Assembly (NCBI RefSeq): GCF_000340435.2
Contig: NZ_CP011883.2
Span: forward strand, 124,001-188,000
Length of the DNA: 64,000 nt
DNA from: Mycobacterium haemophilum DSM 44634
GTDB taxonomy: Bacteria > Actinomycetota > Actinomycetes > Mycobacteriales > Mycobacteriaceae
Reading direction: 5' to 3'
The notes under the pieces are model-generated. The model did no database searches. It was not told where the DNA came from and worked only from the letters and a program-made list of their open reading frames with translations. Made by a program: the position numbers and the translations under genes. How positions within the stretch are numbered: the first letter of the stretch is position 1; every line of letters starts with the position of its first letter. Shown here piece by piece: positions 42,064-50,378 of this stretch.

Positions 42064-43845
42064 ATGAACGACGCAGTCCATCCCGTTGAGGCTGGTGAGC
42101 ACGATCCCGCGGGGGGCAGTCACGTCGAAGGGGGTGTGGTCGAGCATCCGAGTGTCGAGGACTTCGGTAACGCCGCCGTACTGCCCGCCGACCCGACCTG
42201 GTTCAAGCACGCTGTCTTCTACGAGGTGTTGGTCCGGGCGTTCTACGACGCTAGTGCCGACGGTTGTGGAGATCTGCGGGGACTCATAGACCGCCTGGAT
42301 TACCTGCAATGGCTCGGCATCGACTGCATCTGGCTGCCGCCGTTCTACGACTCGCCGCTGCGTGATGGCGGCTATGACATCCGAGACTTCTACAAGGTGC
42401 TGCCCGAGTTCGGGACCGTCGACGATTTCGTCGCGTTGGTGGACGCCGCGCACCGGCGGGGTATCCGGGTCATCACCGATCTGGTGATGAACCACACCTC
42501 TGAATCGCATCCATGGTTTCAGGAGTCTCGCCGCGATCCTGACGGGCCATACGGCGACTACTACGTGTGGAGCGACACCAGCGAGAAATACACTGAAGCC
42601 CGAGTCATCTTCGTCGACAGCGAAGAGTCGAACTGGACGTTCGACCCGGTCCGCCGCCAGTTCTATTGGCATCGGTTCTTCTCCCACCAGCCGGATCTGA
42701 ACTACGACAACGTGGGCGTGCAAGAGGCGATGATCGACGTTCTCCGCTTTTGGCTTGGCCTGGGTATCGACGGGTTTCGGCTAGACGCGGTGCCCTACCT
42801 CTTCGAGCGTGAGGGCACCAATTGCGAGAACTTGCCTGAGACGCACGCTTTCCTCAAGCGCGTCCGCAAAGTGATCGACGACGAATTTCCGGGACGGGTG
42901 TTGCTAGCCGAAGCCAATCAGTGGCCAGGAGACGTGGTCGCGTACTTCGGCGACGCCAGCACCGGGGGCGACGAATGCCACATGGCGTTTCACTTCCCGC
43001 TGATGCCGCGCATCTTCATGGCGGTGCGCCGGGAGTCGCGGTTCCCGATCTCGGAGATCATTGCCCAGACACCGCCGATCCCGGAGATGGCTCAGTGGGG
43101 GATTTTCCTGCGCAACCACGACGAGTTGACGCTGGAAATGGTCACCGATGAAGAACGCGACTATATGTATGCCGAGTACGCCAAGGATCCACGGATGAAG
43201 GCGAATGTCGGAATCCGGCGCCGGCTGGCGCCACTGCTGGACAACGACCGTAACCAAATCGAGCTGTTCACCGCGTTACTGCTGTCGTTGCCCGGCTCCC
43301 CGGTCCTGTACTACGGCGATGAGATCGGTATGGGCGACGTGATCTGGTTGGGAGATCGCGACGGGGTGCGTATCCCGATGCAGTGGACACCGGACCGCAA
43401 TGCCGGTTTCTCTACGGCTAACCCGGGCCGGCTGTATCTGCCGCCCAGCCAGGATCCGGTCTACGGCTACCAGGCTGTCAACGTAGAGGCGCAACGCGAC
43501 ACCTCCACGTCGCTGCTCAACTTCACTCGCACCATGCTGGCGGTTCGCCGACGGCACGACGCCTTTGCCATTGGGACTTTCCAGGAGTTAGGTGGCTCGA
43601 ACCCGTCAGTATTGGCTTTCATACGCCAAACAGCTGGTCATGGCGACACGGTGCTATGCGTCAACAACTTATCGCGGTTCCCACAGCCCATCGAACTGAA
43701 CCTGCAGTATTGGAACGGCTACACGCCGGTCGAGCTGACCGGGCAGGTGGAGTTTCCGCGCATCGGCCACCTGCCGTATCTGCTGACGCTGCCGGGACAC
43801 GGATTCTATTGGTTCCAGTTGTCCGAACATGAGGAGAACGCATGA
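42064..43845 (+). CDS. treS: Trehalose synthase (maltose alpha-D-glucosyltransferase)
   Basis: 593 residues, close to M. tuberculosis TreS (601). GH13 motifs: 'VITDLVMNHTSESHPWF', the nucleophile Asp in 'GIDGFRLDAVPYL' (~240), the acid/base Glu in 'VLLAEANQWPGD' (~282) and Asp in 'FLRNHDELTLEM' (~352). It interconverts trehalose and maltose and forms a complex with maltokinase, feeding GlgE alpha-glucan synthesis. ATG 42064 begins the acidic N-terminal tail; an upstream in-frame start at 41998 lacks conservation. The stop TGA (43843-43845) overlaps the first ATG of a MIRU repeat. Confidence 0.96.
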   Translation: MNDAVHPVEAGEHDPAGGSHVEGGVVEHPSVEDFGNAAVLPADPTWFKHAVFYEVLVRAFYDASADGCGDLRGLIDRLDYLQWLGIDCIWLPPFYDSPLRDGGYDIRDFYKVLPEFGTVDDFVALVDAAHRRGIRVITDLVMNHTSESHPWFQESRRDPDGPYGDYYVWSDTSEKYTEARVIFVDSEESNWTFDPVRRQFYWHRFFSHQPDLNYDNVGVQEAMIDVLRFWLGLGIDGFRLDAVPYLFEREGTNCENLPETHAFLKRVRKVIDDEFPGRVLLAEANQWPGDVVAYFGDASTGGDECHMAFHFPLMPRIFMAVRRESRFPISEIIAQTPPIPEMAQWGIFLRNHDELTLEMVTDEERDYMYAEYAKDPRMKANVGIRRRLAPLLDNDRNQIELFTALLLSLPGSPVLYYGDEIGMGDVIWLGDRDGVRIPMQWTPDRNAGFSTANPGRLYLPPSQDPVYGYQAVNVEAQRDTSTSLLNFTRTMLAVRRRHDAFAIGTFQELGGSNPSVLAFIRQTAGHGDTVLCVNNLSRFPQPIELNLQYWNGYTPVELTGQVEFPRIGHLPYLLTLPGHGFYWFQLSEHEENA

Positions 43846-44015
43846 CCCGCGCCAGCGACGATGCAGAGCGAAGCGATGAGGTGGGGGTACCTCCCAGCCG
43901 CGAAGCGGCGAGGGGGAGAGCGGCGCCAATGAATACCGCCAGCGACGATGCAGAGCGAAGCGATGAGGTGGGGGTACCTCCCAGCCGCGAAGCGGCGAGG
44001 GGGAGAGCGGCGCCA
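43842..44015 (+). repeat. Two tandem 87-bp MIRU units between treS and mak
   Basis: Two units, 43842-43928 and 43929-44015, differ at only a few bases near their starts. Each begins with ATG, has no stop in the mak frame, and encodes a 29-residue peptide containing 'ASDDAERSDEVGVPPSREAA'. The first ATG overlaps the treS stop as ATGA; the third ATG, at 44016, is the start of conserved mak. The insertion thus keeps the stop/start overlap while adding 58 in-frame codons ahead of mak. The unit is nearly identical to the one at 7045-7131. Copy number is expected to vary between strains. Confidence 0.93.
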
Positions 44016-45365
44016 ATGACTCTGCCAGCCAAGCTGCCTTGGTTTGAGTGGCTGCCACAGCAACGTTGGTACGCCGGACGCAGTCGCGAGCTTTCCGCCG
44101 CTGAGCCTGCGGTAATCGTCTCGCTTCGAGACGACCTCGACTTGGTGTTGGTGGACGCCGACTACAGTGACGGTTCGTCAGAGCGCTATCAGGTGATCGT
44201 GGAGTGGGATTCCGCGCCGGTCACCGAGTACAGCACCGTAGCAACTATCGGCGCCGCCGACGATCGCACGGGCTTTGACGCGCTGTATGACCTTGCCGCC
44301 CCCCAATTTCTGCTGTCGCTGATCGCCTCGTCCGCCGCCCGCAGCTCGTCGGATGCCGAAGTGACGTTTGCCAGAGAACCCGACGTTGAGCTACCGCTGG
44401 ACGCATCACCTCGAATTTCAGATGCCGAGCAATCCAACACCAGCGTGATCTTCGATCGGGGCGCCATCTTCAAGGTGTTCCGTCGGGTCAGCAGCGGTGT
44501 CAACCCCGACATTGAACTAAACCGGGTGTTGGGCCGCGCCGGCAACCCGCACGTGGCCCGACTGCTCGGCACCTACGAGATTGCCGCGCCAAAGGGCGCC
44601 GCTGCTACGGCCTGCCCGTTGGGCATGGTGACCGAGTATGAGGCCAACGCCGCCGATGGCTGGGCAATGGCTACCGCCAGCGTTCGCGACTTGTTCGCGG
44701 AGGGCGACTTGTATGCCTACGAGGTCGGCGGCGACTTCGCCGGCGAGTCCTACCGACTGGGAGAGGCCGTTGCATCCGTGCACGCCACCCTGGCCGAATG
44801 CTTGGGGACGGCGCAGGTCACCTTCCCAGTAGACAACGTATTGGCACGGTTGTCGTCGACTGTGGCGGCGGTTCCTGAACTCGGGCAGTACGCGGCACCG
44901 ATCGAAGAGCGATTCCAAAAGCTCGCGAATGAGACGATCACCGTGCAACGGGTGCACGGTGATCTGCACTTAGGGCAGGTGCTGCGTACCCCGGAGACCT
45001 GGCTGCTGATTGACTTTGAGGGTGAGCCGGGCCAGCCATTAGACGAGCGGCGGGCGCCGGATTCGCCGTTACGCGACGTGGCCGGCATGTTGCGTTCCTT
45101 CGAGTACGCTGCCTACGGGCCACTCGTGGACAACGCCGACGATAAGCAGCGGGCCGCCCGCGCTCGGGAATGGGTCGAACGCAATCGCACCGCGTTCTGC
45201 GACGGCTACGCCGCCGCGTCGGGGATTGATCCCCGAGATTCGGCGCAGCTGCTGGTCGCCTACGAGCTCGACAAGGCGGTCTATGAAGCCGGGTATGAAG
45301 CCCGTCACCGGCCCGGATGGCTGCCAATCCCACTGCGATCCATCGCCCGTCTCACCGCTGCCTAG
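44016..45365 (+). CDS. mak: Maltokinase (Pep2)
   Basis: 449 residues from ATG 44016, matching M. tuberculosis Mak (455). 'LPAKLPWFEWLPQQRWYAGR' is the family's N-terminal cap. The kinase-like core has 'ESYRLGEAVASVHATLAE', the catalytic-loop 'VQRVHGDLHLGQVLRTP' and the metal-binding 'WLLIDFEGEPGQPLDERR'. It phosphorylates maltose to maltose-1-phosphate, the donor for GlgE. Translation can also begin at the MIRU ATGs at 43842 or 43929, which would add 58 or 29 residues; I place the start where family similarity begins. It is co-directional with, and coupled to, treS. Confidence 0.94.
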   Translation: MTLPAKLPWFEWLPQQRWYAGRSRELSAAEPAVIVSLRDDLDLVLVDADYSDGSSERYQVIVEWDSAPVTEYSTVATIGAADDRTGFDALYDLAAPQFLLSLIASSAARSSSDAEVTFAREPDVELPLDASPRISDAEQSNTSVIFDRGAIFKVFRRVSSGVNPDIELNRVLGRAGNPHVARLLGTYEIAAPKGAAATACPLGMVTEYEANAADGWAMATASVRDLFAEGDLYAYEVGGDFAGESYRLGEAVASVHATLAECLGTAQVTFPVDNVLARLSSTVAAVPELGQYAAPIEERFQKLANETITVQRVHGDLHLGQVLRTPETWLLIDFEGEPGQPLDERRAPDSPLRDVAGMLRSFEYAAYGPLVDNADDKQRAARAREWVERNRTAFCDGYAAASGIDPRDSAQLLVAYELDKAVYEAGYEARHRPGWLPIPLRSIARLTAA

Positions 45366-45447
45366 GGTGTTCGCTGGGCCTCTTCGTTGCGCTTTACTGG
45401 GGTGGTTGCGCGCTGCGAGCACCGCGCGCATCTGAAACCATGTACGT

Positions 45448-46128
45448 GTGGATCGTGAGGTTTTCGACAGCGAGGCACGGTTGTCGTGGGTGCTAGCAGG
45501 GTTGGCCGGCATACTCGGTGCGACTGCATTTACGCACTCAGCAGGATACTTTGTGACCTTTATGACCGGGAATGCCCAACGCGCGGTGCTGGGATGCTTC
45601 CGGGGCGACATGGTGCTGTCGGTCACCGCGGCGCTGCTGTTGCTGTGCTTCGTCGCCGGCGTGATAACTGCGTCACTGTGTAGGCGCTACTTCTGGGTGG
45701 CGCATCCGCACGGCCCGACCGTGCTGACTACTTTCAGCCTGATGGCCGCCACCGGGTGTGACATCCTGGTGGGCCGATGGAATCAAAGCCAACTCGATTT
45801 CACGCCAATTCTGCTGGTGGTTTTCGGTATTGGCGCGCTGAACACGTCATATGTCAAAGATGGCGAGGTGTCGATCCCGATTAGCTATGTGACCGGCACG
45901 CTGGTCAAGATGGGCCAGGGCATCGAACGCCACATCGCCGGCGGGAAAGTGACGGACTGGCTCGGCTATTTTCTGTTGTTCGCCAGCTTTGTGTTGGGCG
46001 CCGCGTTGGGCGGCGCTATCAGTGTGCTCGTCAGCGGAACCCAAATGTTGGCGGTCGCGGCTGTCGTGTGCGCGTTGACGACCGGCTATACCTACTTCCA
46101 CTCTGATCGCCGCGCTCTGTTGTCCTGA
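45448..46128 (+). CDS. DUF1275 (YoaK-like) membrane protein
   Basis: 226 residues from GTG 45448. Six membrane spans; 'GATAFTHSAGYFVTFMTGNA' is the DUF1275 signature, with 'GALNTSYVKDGEVSIPISYV' and 'TGTLVKMGQGIERHI' as the later conserved region. The family's transport role is unproven. The gene follows mak by 82 bases and ends before a strong hairpin. It occupies the slot of Rv0128 but I cannot say that it is the same gene. Confidence 0.85.
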   Translation: MDREVFDSEARLSWVLAGLAGILGATAFTHSAGYFVTFMTGNAQRAVLGCFRGDMVLSVTAALLLLCFVAGVITASLCRRYFWVAHPHGPTVLTTFSLMAATGCDILVGRWNQSQLDFTPILLVVFGIGALNTSYVKDGEVSIPISYVTGTLVKMGQGIERHIAGGKVTDWLGYFLLFASFVLGAALGGAISVLVSGTQMLAVAAVVCALTTGYTYFHSDRRALLS

Positions 46129-46163
46129 GCGTCCTGGTTGCTGAATCAGCCCTGCAAACCACA

Positions 46164-46207
46164 CAGCATCGGCAGCAGCGCTGGCCGTTGCGCTGCTGCC
46201 GATGCTG
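46164..46207. terminator. 17-bp perfect stem hairpin, probable bidirectional terminator
   Basis: CAGCATCGGCAGCAGCG (46164-46180) is followed by a 10-base loop and its exact complement (46191-46207). It lies between the convergent DUF1275 and fbpC genes, 36 bases after one stop and 22 bases after the other. No T-tract follows on either side, which is usual for mycobacterial terminators. Confidence 0.75.
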
Positions 46208-46228
46208 GCTCTTGCGGGTTAGGCGGTG

Positions 46229-47230
46229 TCAGGCATTGTTGTTGCTGCCGTTGAGCACCTGCTGGATGTCGGGCTTCATGGCAACCAGCTGTTGATCCCA
46301 GTACGGCCATGAGTGTGTCCCATTGGGCGGGAAGTTGAACACCCCGTTGCGTCCGCCCGAGGCCGCGTAGGTGTTCTGGAAGGTTTCGTTGGTGCGCAGC
46401 GTGAGGCCTTCCAAGAACTTCGCCGGTATGCTGTCGCCGCCGAGGTCACCTGGTGCGCCGTTACCGCAGTACACCCAGATCCGAGTGTTGTTGGCGACCA
46501 GCCGTGGAATCTGCACCATCGGGTCGTTGCGCTTCCATGCCGGGTCAGTGGACGGGCCCCACATGCTGTTGGCGTTGTAGCCGCCCGAGTCGTTCATCGC
46601 CAAGCCGATCATTGTCGGCCACCAGCCCTCGGACGGGTTGAGGAAGCCCGACAATGAGGCGGCGTAGGGGAACTGCTGCGGGTAGTACGCGGCCAGGATC
46701 AGTGCGGAGCTGCCCGACATCGACAGGCCAACCGCCGCATTACCGGTCGGTGACACGTTCTTGTTGGCTTGCAGCCAGGAAGGCATCTCCTGGGTTAAGA
46801 ACGTTTCCCATTTGTAGGTGTAGTTCTGACCGTTGCCCTGCGACGGTTGGTACCAGTTGCTGTAGAAGCTGGACTGGCCGCCGACCGGCATGATCACCGA
46901 TAAGCCGGACTGGTAGTACTCCTCGAAGGCCGGGGTGTTGATGTCCCAACCGCTGTAGTCATCTTGGGCCCGGAGCCCATCGAGCAGGTAGACCGCGTGC
47001 TGGCCGCCGCCTTGGAACTGGACCTTGATGTCGCGGCCCATCGACGGTGATGGCACCTGCAGATATTCCACTGGAAGACCCGGCTTAGAGAACGCTCCCG
47101 CGGTCGCCGTGCCGCCGACGGCACCGACAAGACCGGACAACAAGGCAGTCCCTAAAGCTGCGATAGTCAGCCGGCGCGGCAACTTTGCCGCTGGGCCAAG
47201 CAACTTTCGTATCTGCTGCAAGAACTTCAT
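46229..47230 (-). CDS. fbpC: Antigen 85C mycolyltransferase
   Basis: 333 residues. A long signal peptide with 'LPRRLTIAALGTALLSGLVG' ends at 'ATAGAFS' (~46). The mature enzyme begins 'FSKPGLPVEYLQVPSPSMGR'. The nucleophile Ser172 lies in 'AVGLSMSGSSALILAAYYP', followed by 'WVYCGNGAPGDLGG' (the Ag85C Cys) and the catalytic His in 'PPNGTHSWPYWDQQL'. It transfers mycolate between trehalose monomycolates, making trehalose dimycolate and arabinogalactan mycolate. The residue after Ser-Gly is Ser, where I recall Gly in M. tuberculosis. The C-terminal Ala/Pro tail is shorter. Confidence 0.96.
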   Translation of the reverse strand: MKFLQQIRKLLGPAAKLPRRLTIAALGTALLSGLVGAVGGTATAGAFSKPGLPVEYLQVPSPSMGRDIKVQFQGGGQHAVYLLDGLRAQDDYSGWDINTPAFEEYYQSGLSVIMPVGGQSSFYSNWYQPSQGNGQNYTYKWETFLTQEMPSWLQANKNVSPTGNAAVGLSMSGSSALILAAYYPQQFPYAASLSGFLNPSEGWWPTMIGLAMNDSGGYNANSMWGPSTDPAWKRNDPMVQIPRLVANNTRIWVYCGNGAPGDLGGDSIPAKFLEGLTLRTNETFQNTYAASGGRNGVFNFPPNGTHSWPYWDQQLVAMKPDIQQVLNGSNNNA

Positions 47231-47485
47231 GGCTTCTACTCATCCCAACTTCCATCTGCCGCGTGATGCGGTCGAATCTGTTCTGGGCGAGTGAAACATA
47301 GGGACACGGCCGAATTCGGCTGTCGCGGCCGGAGCTGATTGTCGCGGTTGGCTAACGATCAAGAGTCAGCCCGGCCTCGTTACGTTCACGTCACGATTGG
47401 CTATCAGAACGATGTTGGTGACGTCAAAAGTGGTATAGCTCAGACTGTGATTCGGTGAGCCGCGCCGCAACGAACCCTACGCGAG

Positions 47486-47983
47486 CTACCTTTCCAGGGG
47501 GTGGACAACTACGTCCGTCAATGCCCCGTTGTCGACGGTCGCGGTCATGTAGCTGCAAAACGGCTGCCGGCGACGATCTGTTGGCGAGCCCGGATTCAGC
47601 AGCCGCAGACCGGTCGTCGTCGTGGTATCCCACGGGATGTGACTATGCCCGAACACCAAGACCTGGCTGTCCGGATACAGTCGCGACATCCGGGCATCGC
47701 GGCCGGCCGCAGGACCGGTCTCGTGCACAACCGTGAAATGCACGCCCGCCAACGTCACGTCCGCTCGTTCCGGCAGCCGTGACCGCAGTTCGGGACCATC
47801 GTTATTTCCCCAGCACGCGGCCAGCCGAGCGGCCTTGGATTCCAGCTTGTCGAGTAATTCGGGCGCTACCCAGTCGCCGGCGTGAACGACGACATCGGCC
47901 GCTGCGACCTCGTCCCATACCTGCGCGGGCAGGTCGAGTGCGCGTTGCGGAACATGGGTATCGGCAATCAGCAGCAGCCTCAC
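47486..47983 (-). CDS. Metallophosphoesterase (YfcE/MJ0936 family)
   Basis: 165 residues from GTG 47983. Motifs are complete: 'LLLIADTHVPQRALD' (Asp-x-His), 'VVVHAGDWVAPELLDKL' (Gly-Asp), 'AACWGNNDGPELRSRL' (Gly-Asn-Asn/Asp), 'FTVVHETG' (His) and 'VLVFGHSHIPWDTTT' (GHSH). It should be a two-metal phosphodiesterase or phosphatase of unknown substrate. The frame remains open further upstream into htdZ, but the domain begins at the GTG. It is divergent from htdZ with 34 bases between. Confidence 0.88.
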   Translation of the reverse strand: MRLLLIADTHVPQRALDLPAQVWDEVAAADVVVHAGDWVAPELLDKLESKAARLAACWGNNDGPELRSRLPERADVTLAGVHFTVVHETGPAAGRDARMSRLYPDSQVLVFGHSHIPWDTTTTTGLRLLNPGSPTDRRRQPFCSYMTATVDNGALTDVVVHPLER

Positions 47984-48017
47984 GAGTTCTATGCTTACCC
48001 GAGCAGAGGAGAGACCC

Positions 48018-48473
48018 ATGCGGATCTTCGAGTCAGTTGCCGACCTTACTGCCGCTGTGGGTGAGGCGGTCGGACAGAGCGACTGGGTGACCATCACTCA
48101 GGATGATGTCGACCGGTTTGCCGATGCGACCGGCGATCACCAATGGATCCACGTCGACCCGGAACGGGCGGCAGCAGGTCCGTTCGGTGGCACTATCGCC
48201 CATGGCTACCTGACCCTGGCGCTGCTGCCGCGGCTGCAGCACCAGATGTACACCGTCAACGGTGTCAAGCTTGCAATCAACTACGGCCTCAACAAAGTCC
48301 GCTTCCCAGCACCGGTGCCGGTCGGCTCTCAGGTGCGTGGCCAGAGTTCGTTGGTCGGAGTCGAAGACCTCGGCAACGGCATCGTGCAGGCGATCGTGTC
48401 GACCACCGTCGAGATCGCCGGGTCGGTCAAGCCGGCGTGTGTGGCCGAAAGCATCGTTCGCTACATTTCGTAG
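48018..48473 (+). CDS. htdZ: (R)-3-hydroxyacyl thioester dehydratase HtdZ (MaoC fold)
   Basis: 151 residues, equal to M. tuberculosis Rv0130. The hydratase-2 motif is 'DVDRFADATGDHQWIHVDPE' with catalytic Asp and His, then 'GPFGGTIAHGYLTLALLPRL'. It hydrates or dehydrates 3-hydroxyacyl thioesters, with a proposed role in fatty-acid metabolism. ATG 48018 follows AGGAGAGA at 48006-48013. fadE1, an acyl-CoA dehydrogenase, converges on it from downstream. Confidence 0.94.
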   Translation: MRIFESVADLTAAVGEAVGQSDWVTITQDDVDRFADATGDHQWIHVDPERAAAGPFGGTIAHGYLTLALLPRLQHQMYTVNGVKLAINYGLNKVRFPAPVPVGSQVRGQSSLVGVEDLGNGIVQAIVSTTVEIAGSVKPACVAESIVRYIS

Positions 48474-48672
48474 CCGCCGTTATCGTCGCGAGATTTAAAC
48501 CGAAGTCACTGCTGCAGGGCTCCTGCGAAGCAATGGTCGCACGTGGGCCATGGCGATCTTTCAAGCATCGAAACTGTAAGTGGCGTGGACCTTCTCGGCG
48601 TGTCGTCACGGTAGCTGCAGTGTCGAGGTCGTCAACCTTCTTCTCGGCTTGGACTCGAGCCGGCAGATCCGG

Positions 48673-49974
48673 TTAAAACTCGGCGATCGTATGTTCGAGG
48701 CGCTCGGCCAACCGGGCCTGGGCTTGCGCGCGCCGGGTGGGTATGTGCTGAGACGGGAAAGGCGTTGTCACGGGCTCATACTCACGCAGTGTCCGGCGAG
48801 CTACGGTCATCTTGTGCAGCTCGGTGGCGCCGTCGGCGATGCCCAGCGACTCGGCGGCCACCATCATCTTGACAAACGGCATCTCGTCAGACACGCCCAG
48901 CGCTCCATGCAGGTGCATGGCGCGTTGCGCGACATCGTGCAGCACCTGGGGCATGGCGACCTTCACTGCCGCGATGTCGCGGCGCACCTTCTGATAGTCA
49001 TGGTGCTTGTCGATCAGCCAAGCGGTGCGTAATACCAACAAACGGAATTGCTCGATCTGGATCCAGCTGTCAGCGATCTTTTCTTGAGTCATCTGGAAAT
49101 CGGCCAGTCGCCCATGCCTGGTCTGTCGGGAGACCGCGCGCTCGCACATCATGTCAAAAGCCTGACGCGCCAAGGCAATTGTGCGCATGGCGTGATGGAT
49201 GCGCCCTCCGCCCAGTCGAGTTTGCGCGATCATGAACGCCTGGCCTTCACCGCCTAGGACGTGATCTGCCGGCACCCGAACATCGTTGTAGCGGACGTAG
49301 CCATGGCTGGCGGCAGACGCTGAATCCCGTCCCAATCCCACGCCAACGTTGCGCACGATCTCGATGCCCGGCGTCTCGGCTGGAACGATGAACAACGACA
49401 TTTTTTCGTAAGTGCGGGCTTCGGGCTCGGTCACGGCCATGACAATGAAAAACGACGCGTGCTTGGCGTTGGTAGAAAACCACTTCTCCCCGTTGATGAC
49501 CCAGTGATCGCCGTCGCGCGTTGCGGCCGTGACGAACTGCCCGGGATCGGAACCACCCTGCGGTTCGGTCATTGAATAGCAGGAGGTGATCTCGCCGTCG
49601 AGCAACGGTCGCAGGTAGCGGGCCTGCTGCGCTTCGGTGCCGAACAGTGCGAGGATCTCAGCGTTTCCTGAGTCGGGTGCTTGGCAGCCGAACACCGACG
49701 GTGCCCAGCGTGAGCGCCCGAGGATCTCGTTGAGCAGCGCGAGCTTGACCTGGCCGAAGCCCTGACCGCCGAGCTCGGGCCGCAGATGCGCGGCCCACAG
49801 TCCCTGGTCTTTCACCTGCTGCTGCAACGGCCGCAGGATCGCCATCATCTCGACGTTCTTCTTGTCATACGGATCAAGGGCGACCAGATCGAGCGGTTCG
49901 AGCTCGTCGACCATGAACTTTTCAACCCAGTCCAGCTTCGCCTGGTATTCCGGGTCTGTTTCGAAGTCCCACAC
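48673..49974 (-). CDS. fadE1: Acyl-CoA dehydrogenase FadE1
   Basis: 433 residues from GTG 49974, where the family's 'WDFETDPEYQAKLDWVEKFM' begins; an in-frame ATG at 50034 would add a Cys-rich tail without conservation. FAD/substrate motifs: 'ITSCYSMTEPQGGSDPGQFV', 'WVINGEKWFSTNAKHASFFI' and 'RIHHAMRTIALARQAFDMM'; 'LHGALGVSDEMPFVKMM' is near the C-terminus. It oxidises acyl-CoA to enoyl-CoA, passing electrons to ETF. It corresponds to Rv0131c, in synteny with fgd2 upstream. Confidence 0.93.
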   Translation of the reverse strand: MWDFETDPEYQAKLDWVEKFMVDELEPLDLVALDPYDKKNVEMMAILRPLQQQVKDQGLWAAHLRPELGGQGFGQVKLALLNEILGRSRWAPSVFGCQAPDSGNAEILALFGTEAQQARYLRPLLDGEITSCYSMTEPQGGSDPGQFVTAATRDGDHWVINGEKWFSTNAKHASFFIVMAVTEPEARTYEKMSLFIVPAETPGIEIVRNVGVGLGRDSASAASHGYVRYNDVRVPADHVLGGEGQAFMIAQTRLGGGRIHHAMRTIALARQAFDMMCERAVSRQTRHGRLADFQMTQEKIADSWIQIEQFRLLVLRTAWLIDKHHDYQKVRRDIAAVKVAMPQVLHDVAQRAMHLHGALGVSDEMPFVKMMVAAESLGIADGATELHKMTVARRTLREYEPVTTPFPSQHIPTRRAQAQARLAERLEHTIAEF

Positions 49975-50378
49975 TTCTCGGCAACCGTTCCCCGGCGCAC
50001 CGTTGCACCGGCATCGTTGATGAAGCCACACCATCGTAGATCTGGGAATGAATAGCCGCGGAGGCGGTAGAACAAATCGAAAGGTCGTGTTCGGCTGGAG
50101 CTAGAGTCGCTGTGCAAGCAGCTGTTTGGCCATTTCTGCGCCTTCGCTACTGTCCACCTGCGCCTTACGGAACACACTGCTTTCGCATCGCTTCCTATCG
50201 CCACTCGTTGAACTACCCGATGACATTTCACTTAAGCGTGCTACCAGTAATTCAGTAGTGCAGCAGTGTGTGCTCGAACCAAGCCGACGACGGCCAAGCC
50301 CCGTCACTACAGGCCGGTCGGCGTTCGGCGTGACGGTCACTGGTTCGCCGTATCGTCCGGAAGATCAGCACACCCACG
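49975..50378. other. fadE1-fgd2 intergenic region with a small open frame
   Basis: The only coding-like piece is on the minus strand at about 50101-50170, where the frame ends 'VFRKAQVDSSEGAEMAKQLL' then a stop; upstream of that the frame is low quality. It could be the tail of a lost gene. No regulatory motif recognised. Confidence 0.3.

Noticed and set aside
43842..45365. mak starting at 43842
   Set aside because: The first 58 codons are MIRU repeat; the conserved maltokinase N-terminus begins at ATG 44016. Kept only as a possible alternative start.
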